Shown piece by piece: positions 48,492 through 60,090 of a DNA stretch of 64,000 bases. This DNA comes from Hymenopus coronatus (Eukaryota > Arthropoda > Insecta > Mantodea > Hymenopodidae): contig CM060900.1 in NCBI GenBank assembly GCA_030762935.1, forward strand, positions 400,677,132 through 400,741,131. The letters run 5' to 3'. Made by a program: the position numbers and the translations under genes. Each line of letters begins with the position of its first letter. Within the stretch, counting starts at the first letter, position 1. The notes below the pieces were generated by a model. The model had not been told where the DNA came from, made no database searches, and worked only from the letters and a program-made list of their open reading frames with translations.

Positions 48492-49200
48492 AGCAGATAT
48501 TCCCAAAGCATAGTAGAGGAACCAAATATTGCAGAAGATATTAGTTTACAGGTAAAGAACGGTGAAAGTGTTCTCTAAAATCAGCAACGTTATTTTCAAT
48601 CCTTAAGCGTTGTGTATCTCTAAGATATGTTCCTGTTTATAAAACACTCCTCGAAACAGCATCTTTGTTTGTCAATTATTGGCTGGCATTATACTGTAAA
48701 AAATCAGTTTCAAAGATATTTTATAAAACATTTTGTGTAATATATATGACAGTCTAATGGCCGTTCCTTTGAAAACGTTTTCTTGGATAAAACTTCTATA
48801 ATAAAAACTTATGGATATTTTGGCTAACTTTTATAAAAAATAAATTATCTACTACTAAAGCGATATAGCGGAAAATTACAAGACTGAATTATTAGTACAG
48901 CCAAAATGTTAATTTCAAAGTATGAAACTTACGAATTACTGTACAGTGAAATTCATACAGATTACAAACACCGAAATAAAAGACAAGAGACAAAAAAGAA
49001 ATACAGAAACTTTAAACGCTATCCAGGAAGGCTGCACAGCATTGGATATCAAGAGAAGCTGAACGGACTGCGAAGCGAGTATTGTCGGAGAAAGTTAATG
49101 TCAGTGAGCTTCAGGTTATATTCTTAGCTCTATCGCGCATTTCTTTAGTGATTGCATTGTCGTAATTATCTTTCATTTCTTGTACATATAAATTAGCTAC
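47770..49200. other. intergenic with (AG)n run
   Basis: A (GA)n microsatellite occupies 48448-48488. A tRNA-like relic (minus strand, GTGTGAGTCTCAC near 48315) precedes it. No gene recognised. Confidence 0.55.
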
Positions 49201-49204
49201 ACTT

Positions 49205-49700
49205 AAAAAGTACCTACTACATTAAGTTTGACTTAGAAGTTTAATATGCAGCATTCAGTAAACATTTTAAAGCTTCCCTTTATACAGCTGAAAACAAGTA
49301 GAAATCACCTTTCCGATGAGGTCGAATGATATAATCCTCTGCTTTGCAGTATACCCCAGGCGATATGAACTCCCCCAGTTGATTTTATTATAAGGCTTCC
49401 AGGTCCAAGCTAGTAACAGTCTGTTCATATAGCAGCAACCTACTACATTAAGTACGACTTTGAAGTTCATATGCTCAGACATACAGCATCCGGTACCACT
49501 TTTAAAACTTCCCTTTGTACGGCTGAAAACAATTAGTTTTCGCCTTTCCGATGAGGTCAAATGATAAAATCCTCTACTTTGCAATAAACACCACACGCTA
49601 TGAAATCTCCTGCTGAGCTGCTTTTGTTGTAAGGCTTTCAAGTCCAAGCTAAAAACAATCTGTTCATTTAGCACATCGCAGGCAAACTTTGAGAACATCA
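49205..49700 (-). repeat. two-copy tandem duplication of about 235 bp
   Basis: Paired blocks: ACCTACTACATTAAGT (49212 and 49438), CTTCCCTTT (49273 and 49508), CCTTTCCGATGAGGTC (near 49310 and 49545) and GTCCAAGCTA (49403 and 49642). A 144-codon minus frame spans both copies but shows no known domain and is probably a by-product. Confidence 0.75.
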
Positions 49701-49704
49701 CAAC

Positions 49705-50585
49705 TAACTAGTTTATTACATTGCTCTGGTAGCTCTGGAATATTGAGTGCTGTGGCTGGTTTTCTGGAATTTCTGCGTGGTATTGTTTCCCGATGAGCAA
49801 TTTACCGGTCTCTCTGTGAGCACTTATAGAATTACTAGTATAGCGTTTCATCACCCGTCATGTTCGTTGTTTTCAGTTTGAATTGGAATAGTTTAGTTGT
49901 TCACACAGTGTTTAGTAATTATATAATATTCTGTCATATGAACATTCCATGTATCCATAGGTAAACAAAAGGTCAATTTTATACTATTTTGGTAACTTTG
50001 GATATCTGTTTCTGTTCAAATTTTTTGAACAAAGTTTCGTTATTTTTTACTGCATTTACTTAGCATTAAAGCAGAACAATCCGGTTTTTTTTTTCAAAAC
50101 AAGTGAACCAAACCTATCAAAATTATAATTTAATTAATCTTTTTTCCGGAAGATCTTTACTTCTACCCAAGCGTTCTCGAAATATTCCCTTTCTGCTTTT
50201 CAAATAAGGAATTAATCTTATGTGGCATATAACAAACACAATTCCTCCCCCCCCCCTTCTACCTCGAACACTTTACCGTTCGTCATTCCTTCAGTATCTG
50301 CGGCTGTGGGAGCGCTGCGGACCCCGAAGCACCCGTGACACTTCTGAGTTACTAGAAAAACGTCTGACAGAACATCTGAGCCCCTCCCGTAAGGGAGCTG
50401 TTTAAATTGGGTTCGTCTCGATGGAGCATTGGTTCCCGTAGCCCATGGGAGATTGGTTACCTCTGGGCGGTGAGGGCTGGACGAGGTTTTGAGACGTCTT
50501 AATGTCCTCCGGCCACTAACTTGGAGAGCTTACTTAGTAGGCAGAATCTGGAAACTGTCCCCCCTTTGAGGTATTCGGTAGTCTT
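49705..50585. other. intergenic, no recognised gene
   Basis: A GC-rich patch begins about 50235 (C run at 50246-50255) and leads into the SINE; it may be part of a composite repeat. No coding call is possible. Confidence 0.5.
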
Positions 50586-50587
50586 CC

Positions 50588-50842
50588 CTCAATGGAGTTT
50601 TTTGTGGTGTTTAACGCCCGCGTTTACTACTTGTGGCACCGCAGGCGATGACACTGGTGATACATGGAATGAAGATGAAGCACGGGTGGTATGCCTTGGC
50701 GGGGAAACCGGAGAACCCTGCGAAAACCTACCCCTATGCCGCTTTGTCCACACAAATATCATATGCGGTCTTAGGGATCGAACCCGGGCCATCTAAGTGA
50801 GAGGCGAGTGGTCTAACCAACTCGGCCACGGAGCGGCCTCTA
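50588..50842 (-). repeat. tRNA-derived SINE, family b, minus-strand copy
   Basis: On the minus strand it has GTGGCCGAGTTGGTTAGACC (A box) and GGGTTCGATCCC (B box), then the common body and the 3' end GGTGCCACAAGTAGTAAACG. This is the most complete family-b copy. Confidence 0.9.
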
Positions 50843-51014
50843 CGGAGTTGACGCGCGTAAGTGGCGTATCCACTTCCGTCCTTGTGGGAGCCGGAGGGGG
50901 GGCGGTTTATAAAATAGGTGCCATCCTAGTGGAAACCCCTACGGAAATCCCTGCGGCGCCTGTCACACCTGAGTTGTCAGGTCACTGTTGTGTTAATTAT
51001 TCCTTCAGTGCATC

Positions 51015-51130
51015 TTATCCAGGTGTCCCAGAATTCAACAGCACAAATTGGCAGGATTGTAGAGGGATCCTAGATAAAGAGTTTGAGATAGGGAACCTAT
51101 TGTCCCTTTTGCCAAACTTCAGAGCTATGG
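51015..51130 (+). repeat. repeat Q, copy 1 (possible transposon end)
   Basis: GTGTCCCAGAATTC, CACAAATTGGCAGGATTG and TTTGAGATAGGGAA match, in order, the minus strand of 61380-61492. The GTGTCCCAGAATTC start resembles a DNA-transposon terminus, but no partner end was found. Confidence 0.6.
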
Positions 51131-51249
51131 CATGTTCTCTGGATTGCACTTCAATGGCCGAAAATGAAAAGAATGGAACGTGTGAGTCCCACTTTCATTC
51201 AGAGTACCTCATTTGTAGACCAGTAGTCGAAAGAATACAGTATTGGTGA

Positions 51250-54125
51250 ACAATTAATACGATATTTAAATGTATTGGTCTCATAAGTTTGGCAAAATTG
51301 CCAGTTCTTTGAGGGTTCACATCTATGATATCAGCTCGGTTGGTTTTAGATCATATGTAACTAGCTAGGGGTCTCCGCCAAAACATACTGGTAGGTGAAT
51401 CAGTAAAGCACTGGTCATCGAATCCCAAGATTCGAACATCGCACCGCTCTCTGAAATTTCCATTTTTTAGTTTTTTAATTTTCTTGTTTTTCTAAAAGAG
51501 TGCAACATTAGAACAGCACTAATACGCTTAGTGTACGTTTTCTATGCAAAGGCGATACACCTATCAGTACAAACTACTGTCAAAAGACTGCGAATAGTGT
51601 CTACGTTGCGTTAAATATTAAATGCAGTAATTGTCAAGAAACCTGTGCAGATTAATCAATAAAATAATTAGGTTTGTTAAAAACATTTATTTAATGTGTG
51701 CTTTGAAACGTAATAACTGATGTATGATTTTAGCGGTGGAATGAAAAAACTGGGCTATTGCCAGGATTTAAGTAGGTACTATGCCGTTTTAACCACTTGA
51801 GCTACTGTGGTCCTGCGAGACTGTGCTTCTGAAAATCTTGTCTAATGTCTACCGTGACTACTGTGGGAACCATAAATTGCTAAACATTGTGTTCATATTT
51901 TAAAAGTACACATGTTATGTAAGAAAATATACTGTTTCAACGAGATCGATGGAGAAATATGTTATATAAATGTTATATATAACATATAATATTATATAAT
52001 ATATATAATAAACATTATATATAAAGGAAATATGTACAGCAAGATAAGGGATAAAAGATTAGTTTTTTTACACATTAGATTTTTGGTGGTATATTACGCT
52101 ATTTCTTCACGGTATTTTATAATATGACTATCGGTTATGTTATCGTCAAACTAAAATAACGAGCATAAGAGTATATGATTATATTAGACAGCTTGTGTGA
52201 GATGATGACATAAATATTGTTTATCAAAAATTATGCAAAAAAGAGCAGCACAGCCAAACAGAATCCTCTCAGATCCGCCTGCTTAGATAATTCTGAGTTG
52301 TTTCAGCAAAAATAAGCTTACTGTAAAGTCATTTTTAGATGTAATATAAACTCTCAAAATGTTTATTTCAGATGTTTCGATGAATTTTTGTCCTCATCAT
52401 CATCATCTGTTTCTCGCCTGAAGTCCCGAGAATTTGTTGTTGCTGTCGTGATTGAATTTGAAGAGCTCATCTTATGGTAATTCAAGATTCATGGCATTGT
52501 ATTGAACCTTAAATTCGGTACCGAGATTTAAATGTATATATCTGGTACTTTTTAGAAAAACTTAACTTGTGCGTCTGTGGATCATGTAGTTTGAAAATAA
52601 CGGGTATGTTATATACCCAGCTTGATGTTAATCTTAGCATATTCCAATGATGCAACACAAAAGTTTTCAATAAATTTAATTTTTTTCCACAAAAAGTTAA
52701 AATTATTTGATAAAAATGTTATACAAGGTGGTTCACTTGTTCCTTATTATTTTTGAAGATAGGCAACACTTCATACTCTGAAAGTAATAAGATCGAAATT
52801 ACCGTGCTTTTTGGCCTTTTGACAACCATGCAAATTTAGCCTGCTGTTCATCGGAAAATAGACTTTAGCAGCAATAGTTACGTCCATTCCATAAACATAC
52901 GCTTAATAACTCCTGTTACAGTACATGTTATATCAATAGAATCGCTGTCATACGTTCTGCAACGTAAACTATAATGAATGAAGGCCAAATGAACGGCTTA
53001 AGCTACAAAAGGGGATCCACAACAGTTACAAAAATCAGAAGCGGAGAGGGAGACATGTGTGACACTAGACCTAGAAGTTTTAACGCAGATAGCGGGCGCA
53101 ATGATTATAGCTCAACTGGTAAAGTTCATGTTCCCTCTTCACCTCCAGCGTGTCAGCATTTCGAGTCCCAGTCTCCGTGCACTTCTTTTCTTCTCTATGA
53201 ATTATCTATCGAGGTGCAAAGTTAGCTCAGTGTTTGTCGCTCTTATAATGTTAGGTATAAACAAATAGGTATACGAATGAAGAACAAACGAAAGTTCATT
53301 TTACGTGTTCTTCAGTTTTCGATTCTTAATTTTCTTTCTAATTATTTTGAAAAAGCAATTTCACTTGAAATTTTCAAAACGTATAACGTTAATAAAAACA
53401 ATTTCAAAATACTAGAACTCCTAACATGTTACCGATTGTTGTTCGTAGTTGGAGAATGTTTCATCACGAAGTTTCATGTTGGAAACACTTTATCCAGTGG
53501 ATATTGAGAAATGTGTTAAGTTATGGGGATTAAACCTAATTTCCTTTTCAACTGAAAGTATTGGTAAATAACTAGTATTTCGCACAATTGTGACTGTTAA
53601 CCTAGGTATTTTTCGTTTTAGAGATACCCTGAAAATGGGTCTGGTTCTGTAGTATTATCTAAAATATCATTTTTGACTTTAAAACATTGTAATAATCCCT
53701 AAGTATTTAGAAGAAACTGGATGAATATGCCTCAGAAAGTTCATTTTCATTTGTGTTTCCTGTAACTGGAATGATGAAGTTAGAATAAACATAAACAAAG
53801 GGAACAACAATAAAAAAAAACAAATAAACAAGTTAAAAATGTACCGATATCCCATCTAGCTTTATGCTAAATTAGGAAAAAAGATAGCGGGGAAAAATTT
53901 TGTCAACATTTTGGTAATATTCAAACCTGAATCGGGCATCTAGGAACTCATGCTAACACCGCGCCTTAATCATATACGCTACTGTTCAACTACAACCTTT
54001 AGCGTCAAAGTCTGTATGTAATGTTGGTGTGCAGATGATGGGTCTCGGTTACGATGTTTTCAGGTTAGGTTGTAATCTGCGGTTGCATAAAACCAGAGAG
54101 TGAGGGACAAGTGAACCACCTTGTA
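51250..54125. other. intergenic, no recognised gene
   Basis: An AT palindrome-rich patch lies at 51955-52025. tRNA-like relics lie at 51770-51825 (minus, TAGCTCAAGTGGTTAAA) and 53105-53175 (plus, TAGCTCAACTGGTAAAG and TTTCGAGTCCCAG). No gene recognised. Confidence 0.5.
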
Positions 54126-54129
54126 TATA

Positions 54130-54400
54130 AATGATATTTACATTGCAAACAAAACTAAAAATAATTTATATCTTAAATTTCAGAGGATAGACACTGAAGA
54201 CCTCACCATACTGATTGTGTTTTTGCATAACTGATAATCATTAAGATATATATGCCAGCTCTTTCTATGCAAATGCAGATATCGTTAAACTCTAAATTTA
54301 TGTCATATAGTTATTATGTGGAGCTGGTCATTTCTGAAATATTTCTTCTTATTTTATTTCAATTTAAAGCTATTTTAATCTTTTTCACAGCTTGGAGTGT
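54130..54400 (+). repeat. R1 fragment
   Basis: Keeps the ATTTCAGAGGATAGACACTGAAGACC block and GGTCATTTCTGAAATATTTC in R1 order. Confidence 0.55.
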
Positions 54401-54487
54401 CATTTCACATTTTCTCTCTGGTTTTTTGTTTGTTTTTTTGTTTGCTTTTTAAGTTAAAATGACAAAATAGGTGTCGATATTATATGG

Positions 54488-55300
54488 AATTAGAAAACGT
54501 TATTTATATTGATGAGCTTTTGTGTAAAAATGATATGATTTCTAATTAAAAGTATACGAGCACTTTACGTACCATCGACTGAAAGCCAGTCAATTGTTTT
54601 AGGCGTCATTCTGCTTCTATGTTCATAAGAAGCGCCTGAAAGAAAAAGATAATGTATTAAAATACGAAATTAGAAAACGTCATTTCTATTGATGAGAATT
54701 TGCGGTAAAATTATGTGGTTTCTAATTTAAAAATATTCCAGCATTTTACGTACCATCGACTGAAACAATGTCGAATGTTTCATCTGCTATAGGGATTTTT
54801 GAAAAAGAAGAACATTCCGGAGGAAAAATAATGTATTACAATATGAAAATAGAACCTATTATTTCTATTTGGACTAATTACTGTAAAAGATATTCAATCA
54901 TTTTTAGTTACCGTTCTCTGAAATCAGGTTGCTTGTTTCATCTTGCATCGGGCTTTCTGAACAAGAAGAATATTCTGTTAGAAAAGTAATAAATTAGAAT
55001 ATAAAATTAGAACGTATTATTTCTATTTAGACTAATTATTGTAAAAATATTTAATCATTTTTACGTACAGTTCTCTTAAACTAGGTTGCTTTTTCACCTT
55101 GCATCAGGATTTCTGAACCAAAAGAATATTCAGGAAGAAAAATAATGTAGTAGAATATGGAATTAAAACCTATTATTTTTATTTAGACTAATTATTGTAA
55201 CAAATATTCAATCATTTTTACGTATCGTTCTCTGAAACCAGGTCAATAATTTCAGTCATCATTCTGGTTTCTATCCGTAAAGAAACTCCTGAAAGAAAAA
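54488..55300 (+). repeat. five-unit tandem array, 156-180 bp period
   Basis: Units begin near 54488, 54668, 54847, 55005 and 55161 with AATTAGAAAACGTTATTT or AATTAGAACCTATTATTT-type sequence. Each continues with a TTTTACGTACCATCGACTG or CGTTCTCTGAAA-type block and a GAAGAATATTC-type block. The first two units share features with the end of the last, suggesting ordered expansion. No coding potential. Confidence 0.85.
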
Positions 55301-55559
55301 AATATATATGTGTATGAATGTATTCCCAAATAAAAAGTAATTATGATGTATATTCCGGTTAATGTGAGAAAAATGCGCGTCTCCATATCTTTAGATAAAA
55401 TTAAATAGTATAATTTAATCAAATTCAATATTTTATTATTTGCTCAATTAGATATTATAATTTAATCAAATTCAATATTTTATTATTTGCTTGTTATTGA
55501 AAACGCGGTGAAAAAACGTTATTCCATATCTTGAAACTTCTTTTCAACTGGGCAGCTGT

Positions 55560-56265
55560 TTCACATGTGTTGGTGTGCATTTAATGGCGTGCGTCTTTGT
55601 TTATTTGCATGCACGCATCTGTTTGTGTGTATATGCATGGGTATGTGGACACGTGTGTGTATATATATGCAGGCGTATTTGCGCTTGTGAGTTTGTTAAA
55701 AAACCTGTTACAGGAAAAACTGGTTTGGTTAAATTTTCTATTATGATAACCTTAATAAACGATGAATGTAGTGAAAATGCACTGTGTTCTATGCTATATA
55801 ACGTCGTTGATATTAAAAGTATTTCTATATATACAGTGTTTGAATATCAAGTGTCTTTTATTAAGCATATGATATTGGTGTGCGTATTTGCATGCTGGTA
55901 TTTGTATATGTATGGGTGTTTTTACATTTGTGCATGTGTGTGCCTATTTACATAAGTGTGTGTGTGCGCGCACGTATATTTGCATTTGTGTATATGTGTA
56001 TGTTTGCGTATTTACGGTGTGCATGGTTGTATATGAGCATACGTGCGTATTTATATTTTGTGTATATGTGTATGTATGCGTATTTACAGTGTGCGTGCGT
56101 GTACCTATATGCGCATGTGTGCGTATTTGCATATGACTGTGCGAGTTTGTTAAAAAGTCTGTTAATGAAAACTTTTTTTTTTTTATGATAGTTTTAATAA
56201 ACGACGAATGTAGTGAAAATGGCATATGTTTGTCGTTGATAGTAAAAAGTGGTCCTACATACAGG
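55560..56265 (+). repeat. TG-rich minisatellite with diverged duplication
   Basis: GCGTATTTGCATT and TGTATATGTGTATG-type words repeat many times. The block ending TTAATAAACGATGAATGTAG occurs near 55755 and again (CGACGAATG) near 56205 after a GTTTGTTAAAAA block, an offset of about 450 bp. Frames here are simple-sequence artefacts. Confidence 0.7.
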
Positions 56266-56769
56266 GTGCAGATAAAAAGTGATTTATCTTAAGAATATCG
56301 CGTTCTAATATAGCGATTGCTGAATCATGCATTACAAAAATGTAATGCCTTTTCAGTTTAAATACATAATGTTGGCTACTATTCTATATAACTAGTAGGT
56401 AAATGTCACGGTATAATGAAATGCATAGAAAAAGTATATTTTGTAGGCATTCTCTATATAAAAATAGAATATGTAGTGAGAGGTTATTCTTTCCTTTTTA
56501 ATATACTATAGTAAAGTGTTAGCTTAGTATAATTAATTAATACCGAAGACTGTGTATGTAAAAAAATCGTGTTTTCCTTTATATAGCAATGTATATGAAT
56601 TAGTGCGTCTAACTATGGTTTTTTTTTTCAATCTTCCCTAGTTAAATAATAGCGTATGGTTTTTGAATGTACATTTTTTAAAATTATATATATATATATA
56701 TATTTATGAAAATCACCGGAAATTACACATTACATCTAAAAATAATCCAACCTTTTATATGTTTAAGGT
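56266..56769. other. intergenic, possible transposon terminus
   Basis: CAGGGTGCAGATAAAAAG at 56264 looks like a Tc1/mariner-type end but no inverted partner is seen. A (TA)n run lies at 56684-56702. Confidence 0.4.
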
Positions 56770-56781
56770 AAGTATCTTACC

Positions 56782-57129
56782 GGTCGTCTCCTTAGTGCGG
56801 TGGTAGCAGAGCTGCTTACCAAGCGGGAGACCTGGGTTCGATCCCCAGTGGGGATTTTCCCCCCGCTGGGAGACCTGGCCCGGGGTGCAATCAGCCTCGT
56901 AAGGTCCATGGGGGGGGCCAATTGAGGAGCTGCTTGATGGAGAAGTAGCGGCTCCAGGTCATGAGGACTGCATTAACCGGCCGGGGGGGGGGACTCGAGG
57001 CGCTGACCACGTCTCACCCTCCAATAATGCACCCCATCCATGACGTCTGTAGTGGACCGAGATGGGGGACGCAGCGGCCGGGCAGTAGGCCAAGGTTCCC
57101 CGTGAGCTGTCGTGCCATGGAGTTATTAT
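56782..57129 (+). repeat. tRNA-Gly-derived SINE, family e, with 12-bp target duplication
   Basis: The head follows tRNA-Gly closely: GTGGTAGCAGAGC (A box) and GCGGGAGACCTGGGTTCGAT (variable region and B box), with an ACC in the anticodon position. A GC-rich 3' body of about 270 bp follows. AAGTATCTTACC lies directly before (56770-56781) and after (57130-57141), which fits LINE-machinery target-primed insertion. No A tail is visible. Confidence 0.9.
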
Positions 57130-57369
57130 AAGTATCTTACCTTGTATATTGCTAGATGCTATGATTAGCTCCTCGCAAAAGAGATGTGAAGATGTATAGT
57201 TTTGACCCTGTTTTCACCACTGCTTCAAATAAGCGATGCTCCAAGCACAATTTTTCGCCGGTATTTACACTCTGTAGAAGGGACTGAGGGATGTATGTTA
57301 TTGAAGACAGCATGCTTCTTGAAACGTATGATTCGTTGGGAGCTTTTTCGAGATAATATTGTATTCGGT

Positions 57370-57780
57370 ATTTCTCCTATTGTCAGCAACTATTTAAGTA
57401 ATTTATGAAGCAGATGTCCTCCATTTTGCTTAGTTATTACTCGTAAAGGTTTGAAGATATTTTCTCACGTGTAGATGTTCATTTATCTCTCAAAGACATC
57501 TTGTGGAAAGTTGCAGTGAGAATTTTGTATTTTTCTATTGTCGGCAAACTGTTTTAAGTAATATATGAAACAGGTGACTCACATTTTGCTTAGCTAACAA
57601 AGGTAACGATTCAAGTTTCTTGTTGCGAGATGGTGTACATTTATCTTGTTCCGTCAGGTGCGCTAATATTTTGGGGAGAATTTCATTTTTTCAGCTATCA
57701 TCATAAAGCGGGCTAAATAATTTATGGTGGACACGTGCATTTCATTTCGGTTTTGTATAGTTAACATTAGCGTCAGGTCC
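57370..57780 (+). repeat. three-unit tandem array, about 160 bp
   Basis: Units share GTCAGCAACTATTTAAGTAA-like sequence, then TTATGAAGCAGATG and CATTTTGCTTAG-type blocks at 57382, 57540 and about 57700. Divergence is moderate to high. Confidence 0.7.
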
Positions 57781-57854
57781 TGTTACCAATTTGTGGAAAG
57801 GTCTGGTGTCTCTGTCAGTTCCTTTTCGTTTTAATGTTTTTTTTTTTTTTTGTG

Positions 57855-57901
57855 TACTGTTTGACGCCCGCTTTTACTATTTGTGGCACCGCAGGCGATT
57901 T
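57855..57901 (-). repeat. SINE family b, 3' fragment
   Basis: ACTATTTGTGGCACCGCAGG is the reverse complement of the family-b 3' end. A T run precedes it and no tRNA-like head is attached. Confidence 0.7.
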
Positions 57902-58137
57902 TTTAATAGATGCCAGCCTCTATCAATGTCCAATATAAGGATCTACCACACCGGACTGGGTGGGGGGGGGCTAACCTCTTAGCAGGGTGGGAAACTTTTT
58001 AGACCATACCTTCCACCTGGGACAGTGTAGGATCCGAGGTTAATGGTTAAGTTAGAATTCATTTTCACGGTTACCTCTGCAGTTAGTCATCAGCATACAT
58101 CTTATATCGATTCAAGGATTTTGTGAGTTCGTGAATA

Positions 58138-59457
58138 CGTGGTACGTCCAGAAAGTAAGTTCCGTTTGGTAATAAAATTAAATTGTGTACAGATACAGAA
58201 TAATTATTTATTACACAAAATTCTACAACTCTTAAACTACTTTTCCACATAACTGCCGAAATTTTGCAGGCATTTGTCATATCGTGTCACAAGTTTTTGT
58301 ATACCTTCTTCATAGAAGTTTGCCGCCTATATCTTCAAAAAGTTGGAAACATTTCCTTTCAGCTTTTTGTCATTGTTGAAGTGTTGACCGCCAAGGAAAG
58401 ACTTGAGATGTAAGAACAGATGAAAGTCGCTAGGAGCGAGGTCAGGGCTGTACGGAGGATGGTCAAACACGTCCCAGCCAAATCCCTGTAGGAGGTTTTT
58501 CGTCACATTTGCAGTGTGTGGTCGTGCATTGTCGTGAAGAAAAACAACACCTTTTGACAGCAATCCTCGGCGCTTATTCTGTATTGCGTGGTGCAATTTC
58601 CTAAGTGTCTCGCAATAAACATCTGCTTTGATTGTTTGACCACGCGGTAAGAAATTAATGAATAAGATGCCTTTCCAGTCCCAGAACACTGTGCTCATCA
58701 TTTTTCGAGGTGTCAAGATTTGTTTCGGCTTAACCTTTGCTGGGGATGAAGTGTGCCTCCATTCCATTGATTGCCGCTTACTTTCAGGGGTGTCGTAAGA
58801 AACCCAAGTCTCATCTCCTGTGACTATCTGTGTCAGAAATTCAACACCGTCTTCATCATAACGGGTTAAAAACTGAAGTGCACTACCCATCCGTTTTGTT
58901 TTGTGTTGCTCAGTAAGAATCTTTGGTACCCAACGGGAGCAAAGTTTACGAAATTTCAGCTTTTCGGTAACAATTTCATGAATTAGTGATCGTGAGCTTT
59001 GGGGAAATTCCATAGCGAGAGCACTAATTGTAAACTTGCGGTTTTCCTGGATCTTGTTATCAATCCCGTGAACCAGTTCTTCTGTAACCAAAGATGGACG
59101 CCCACTTTGTTCTTCATCGTGCACTTCACTACGTCCTTCATTGAACTGTCGGACCTATCTTCTCACCATTGAATCACTTATTGCATTTTGTCCGTAACTT
59201 CGCAAATTTGCCGATAAATTTCAATTGGTTTCACTTTCCTAGCATTCAGAAAACGAATCACTGATCTGATATCACAAGCGGCGGGACAACGACATTGTAA
59301 ACCAGCACAACAAAGCGTATGTGGCTGACAGCGATCTCAAAATGGCGCACGTTTCTTCTCCTTGATACAGAGCGTCTACCGCGCATGTGCAGAACTGCGA
59401 TCGCTACGCTGCAGCGGAGATAAATTGAAACGGAACTTACTTTCTGGACGTACCTCG
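58138..59457 (-). mobile_element. mariner transposon, nearly full length
   Basis: A 1,320-bp element has about 30-bp TIRs built on GTACGTCCAGAAAGTAAG and TTCCGTTT, with TA at both outer edges. The two TIRs differ by very few bases, so the copy is younger than the mariner at 26.4 kb. It contains one minus-strand transposase gene. Confidence 0.93.
58237..59295 (-). pseudogene. mariner (DD34D) transposase, N terminus damaged
   Basis: The longest open part (58327-59124, read from an in-frame GTG) covers the second helix-turn-helix and the whole catalytic region: VTGDETWVSYDTPE, FLHDNARPH and PPYSPDLAPSDFHLF, with 34 residues between the second and third Asp. The catalytic triad is intact. Upstream, the expected start at 59295 is followed by a frameshift within the first codons, another near 59190 and a TAG for Trp near 59157. 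Downstream an in-frame TAG at about 58324 precedes the normal end (58237). The full gene length matches active mariners. The protein should not be made from this copy as it stands. Confidence 0.92.
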
Positions 59458-59464
59458 TATATGA

Positions 59465-60090
59465 ATATGTGTGTGTTCCTTAGGAGGATCGCTTGTCCGT
59501 TTCCAGTGATGAGTCTATATTTCGATATCGATGTGCATGTGTATGCATGTATGAGTCTATGAGATGAAGTATGGGTTAATGCATCTCACTCTGTGTGTAT
59601 TATGCTCCAATATCCCGAGTTCAAATCACCGCCGGGAGTGATGTGTTTATCGTAGCATGCTTGTACTGTATTTGAATTTGTGATATTGATCTGTGTATTA
59701 ATGTATGCCTGTGTGTGTGTTTGTGTCTGTATAGGTATGATCGTATGTGTGCATTGAGAGAATTCTTGAGTAAATCTGTTTGTACTTGCACTCATGTGTG
59801 TATGGATGTAATATGTCGATTTGCTTGTGTGTAAGTGGGTACCCTTTCTAGTTTAAATATATGAGTGCATCCCTTAGAAGGGTCGCTGTTTCATTTACCG
59901 ATGATAGAGATATTTTTTGGTATCGACGAGCATGTTATTATGTATGTAAGTATGAATGAGTCTATGAATGGAAGTATGGGTTAATGTATGTCTGTGTGTG
60001 TCTATATATGTTCCCCGCTGGGGCCGTGTTCGTTCGTAGCGCTCTTGTCATATATTGGAATTTGTCATATTTATGAATGTATAAATGCCC
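59465..60090 (+). repeat. two-copy tandem duplication of about 395 bp
   Basis: CCTTAGGAGGATCGCTTG at 59477 pairs with CCTTAGAAGGGTCGCTG at 59871. GTATGGGTTAATG and the TTTGTGATATTGAT/TTTGTCATATTTAT blocks recur at the same offset. A B-box-like GAGTTCAAATCACC at 59620 survives only in the first copy. The mariner lies just left of the first copy. Confidence 0.65.

Noticed and set aside
49267..49701. 144-codon minus-strand frame
   Set aside because: It spans two tandem repeat copies, and its internal similarity reflects the DNA duplication, not a protein domain.
52380..52500. Possible coding exon on the minus strand (acidic DDDDED stretch)
   Set aside because: Only 35 codons, explained by an ATC/CATCAT repeat, no splice partners.
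55575..56225. Several frames of 82-126 codons on both strands
   Set aside because: Low-complexity Cys/Val/Tyr/His peptides read from a TG-rich minisatellite.
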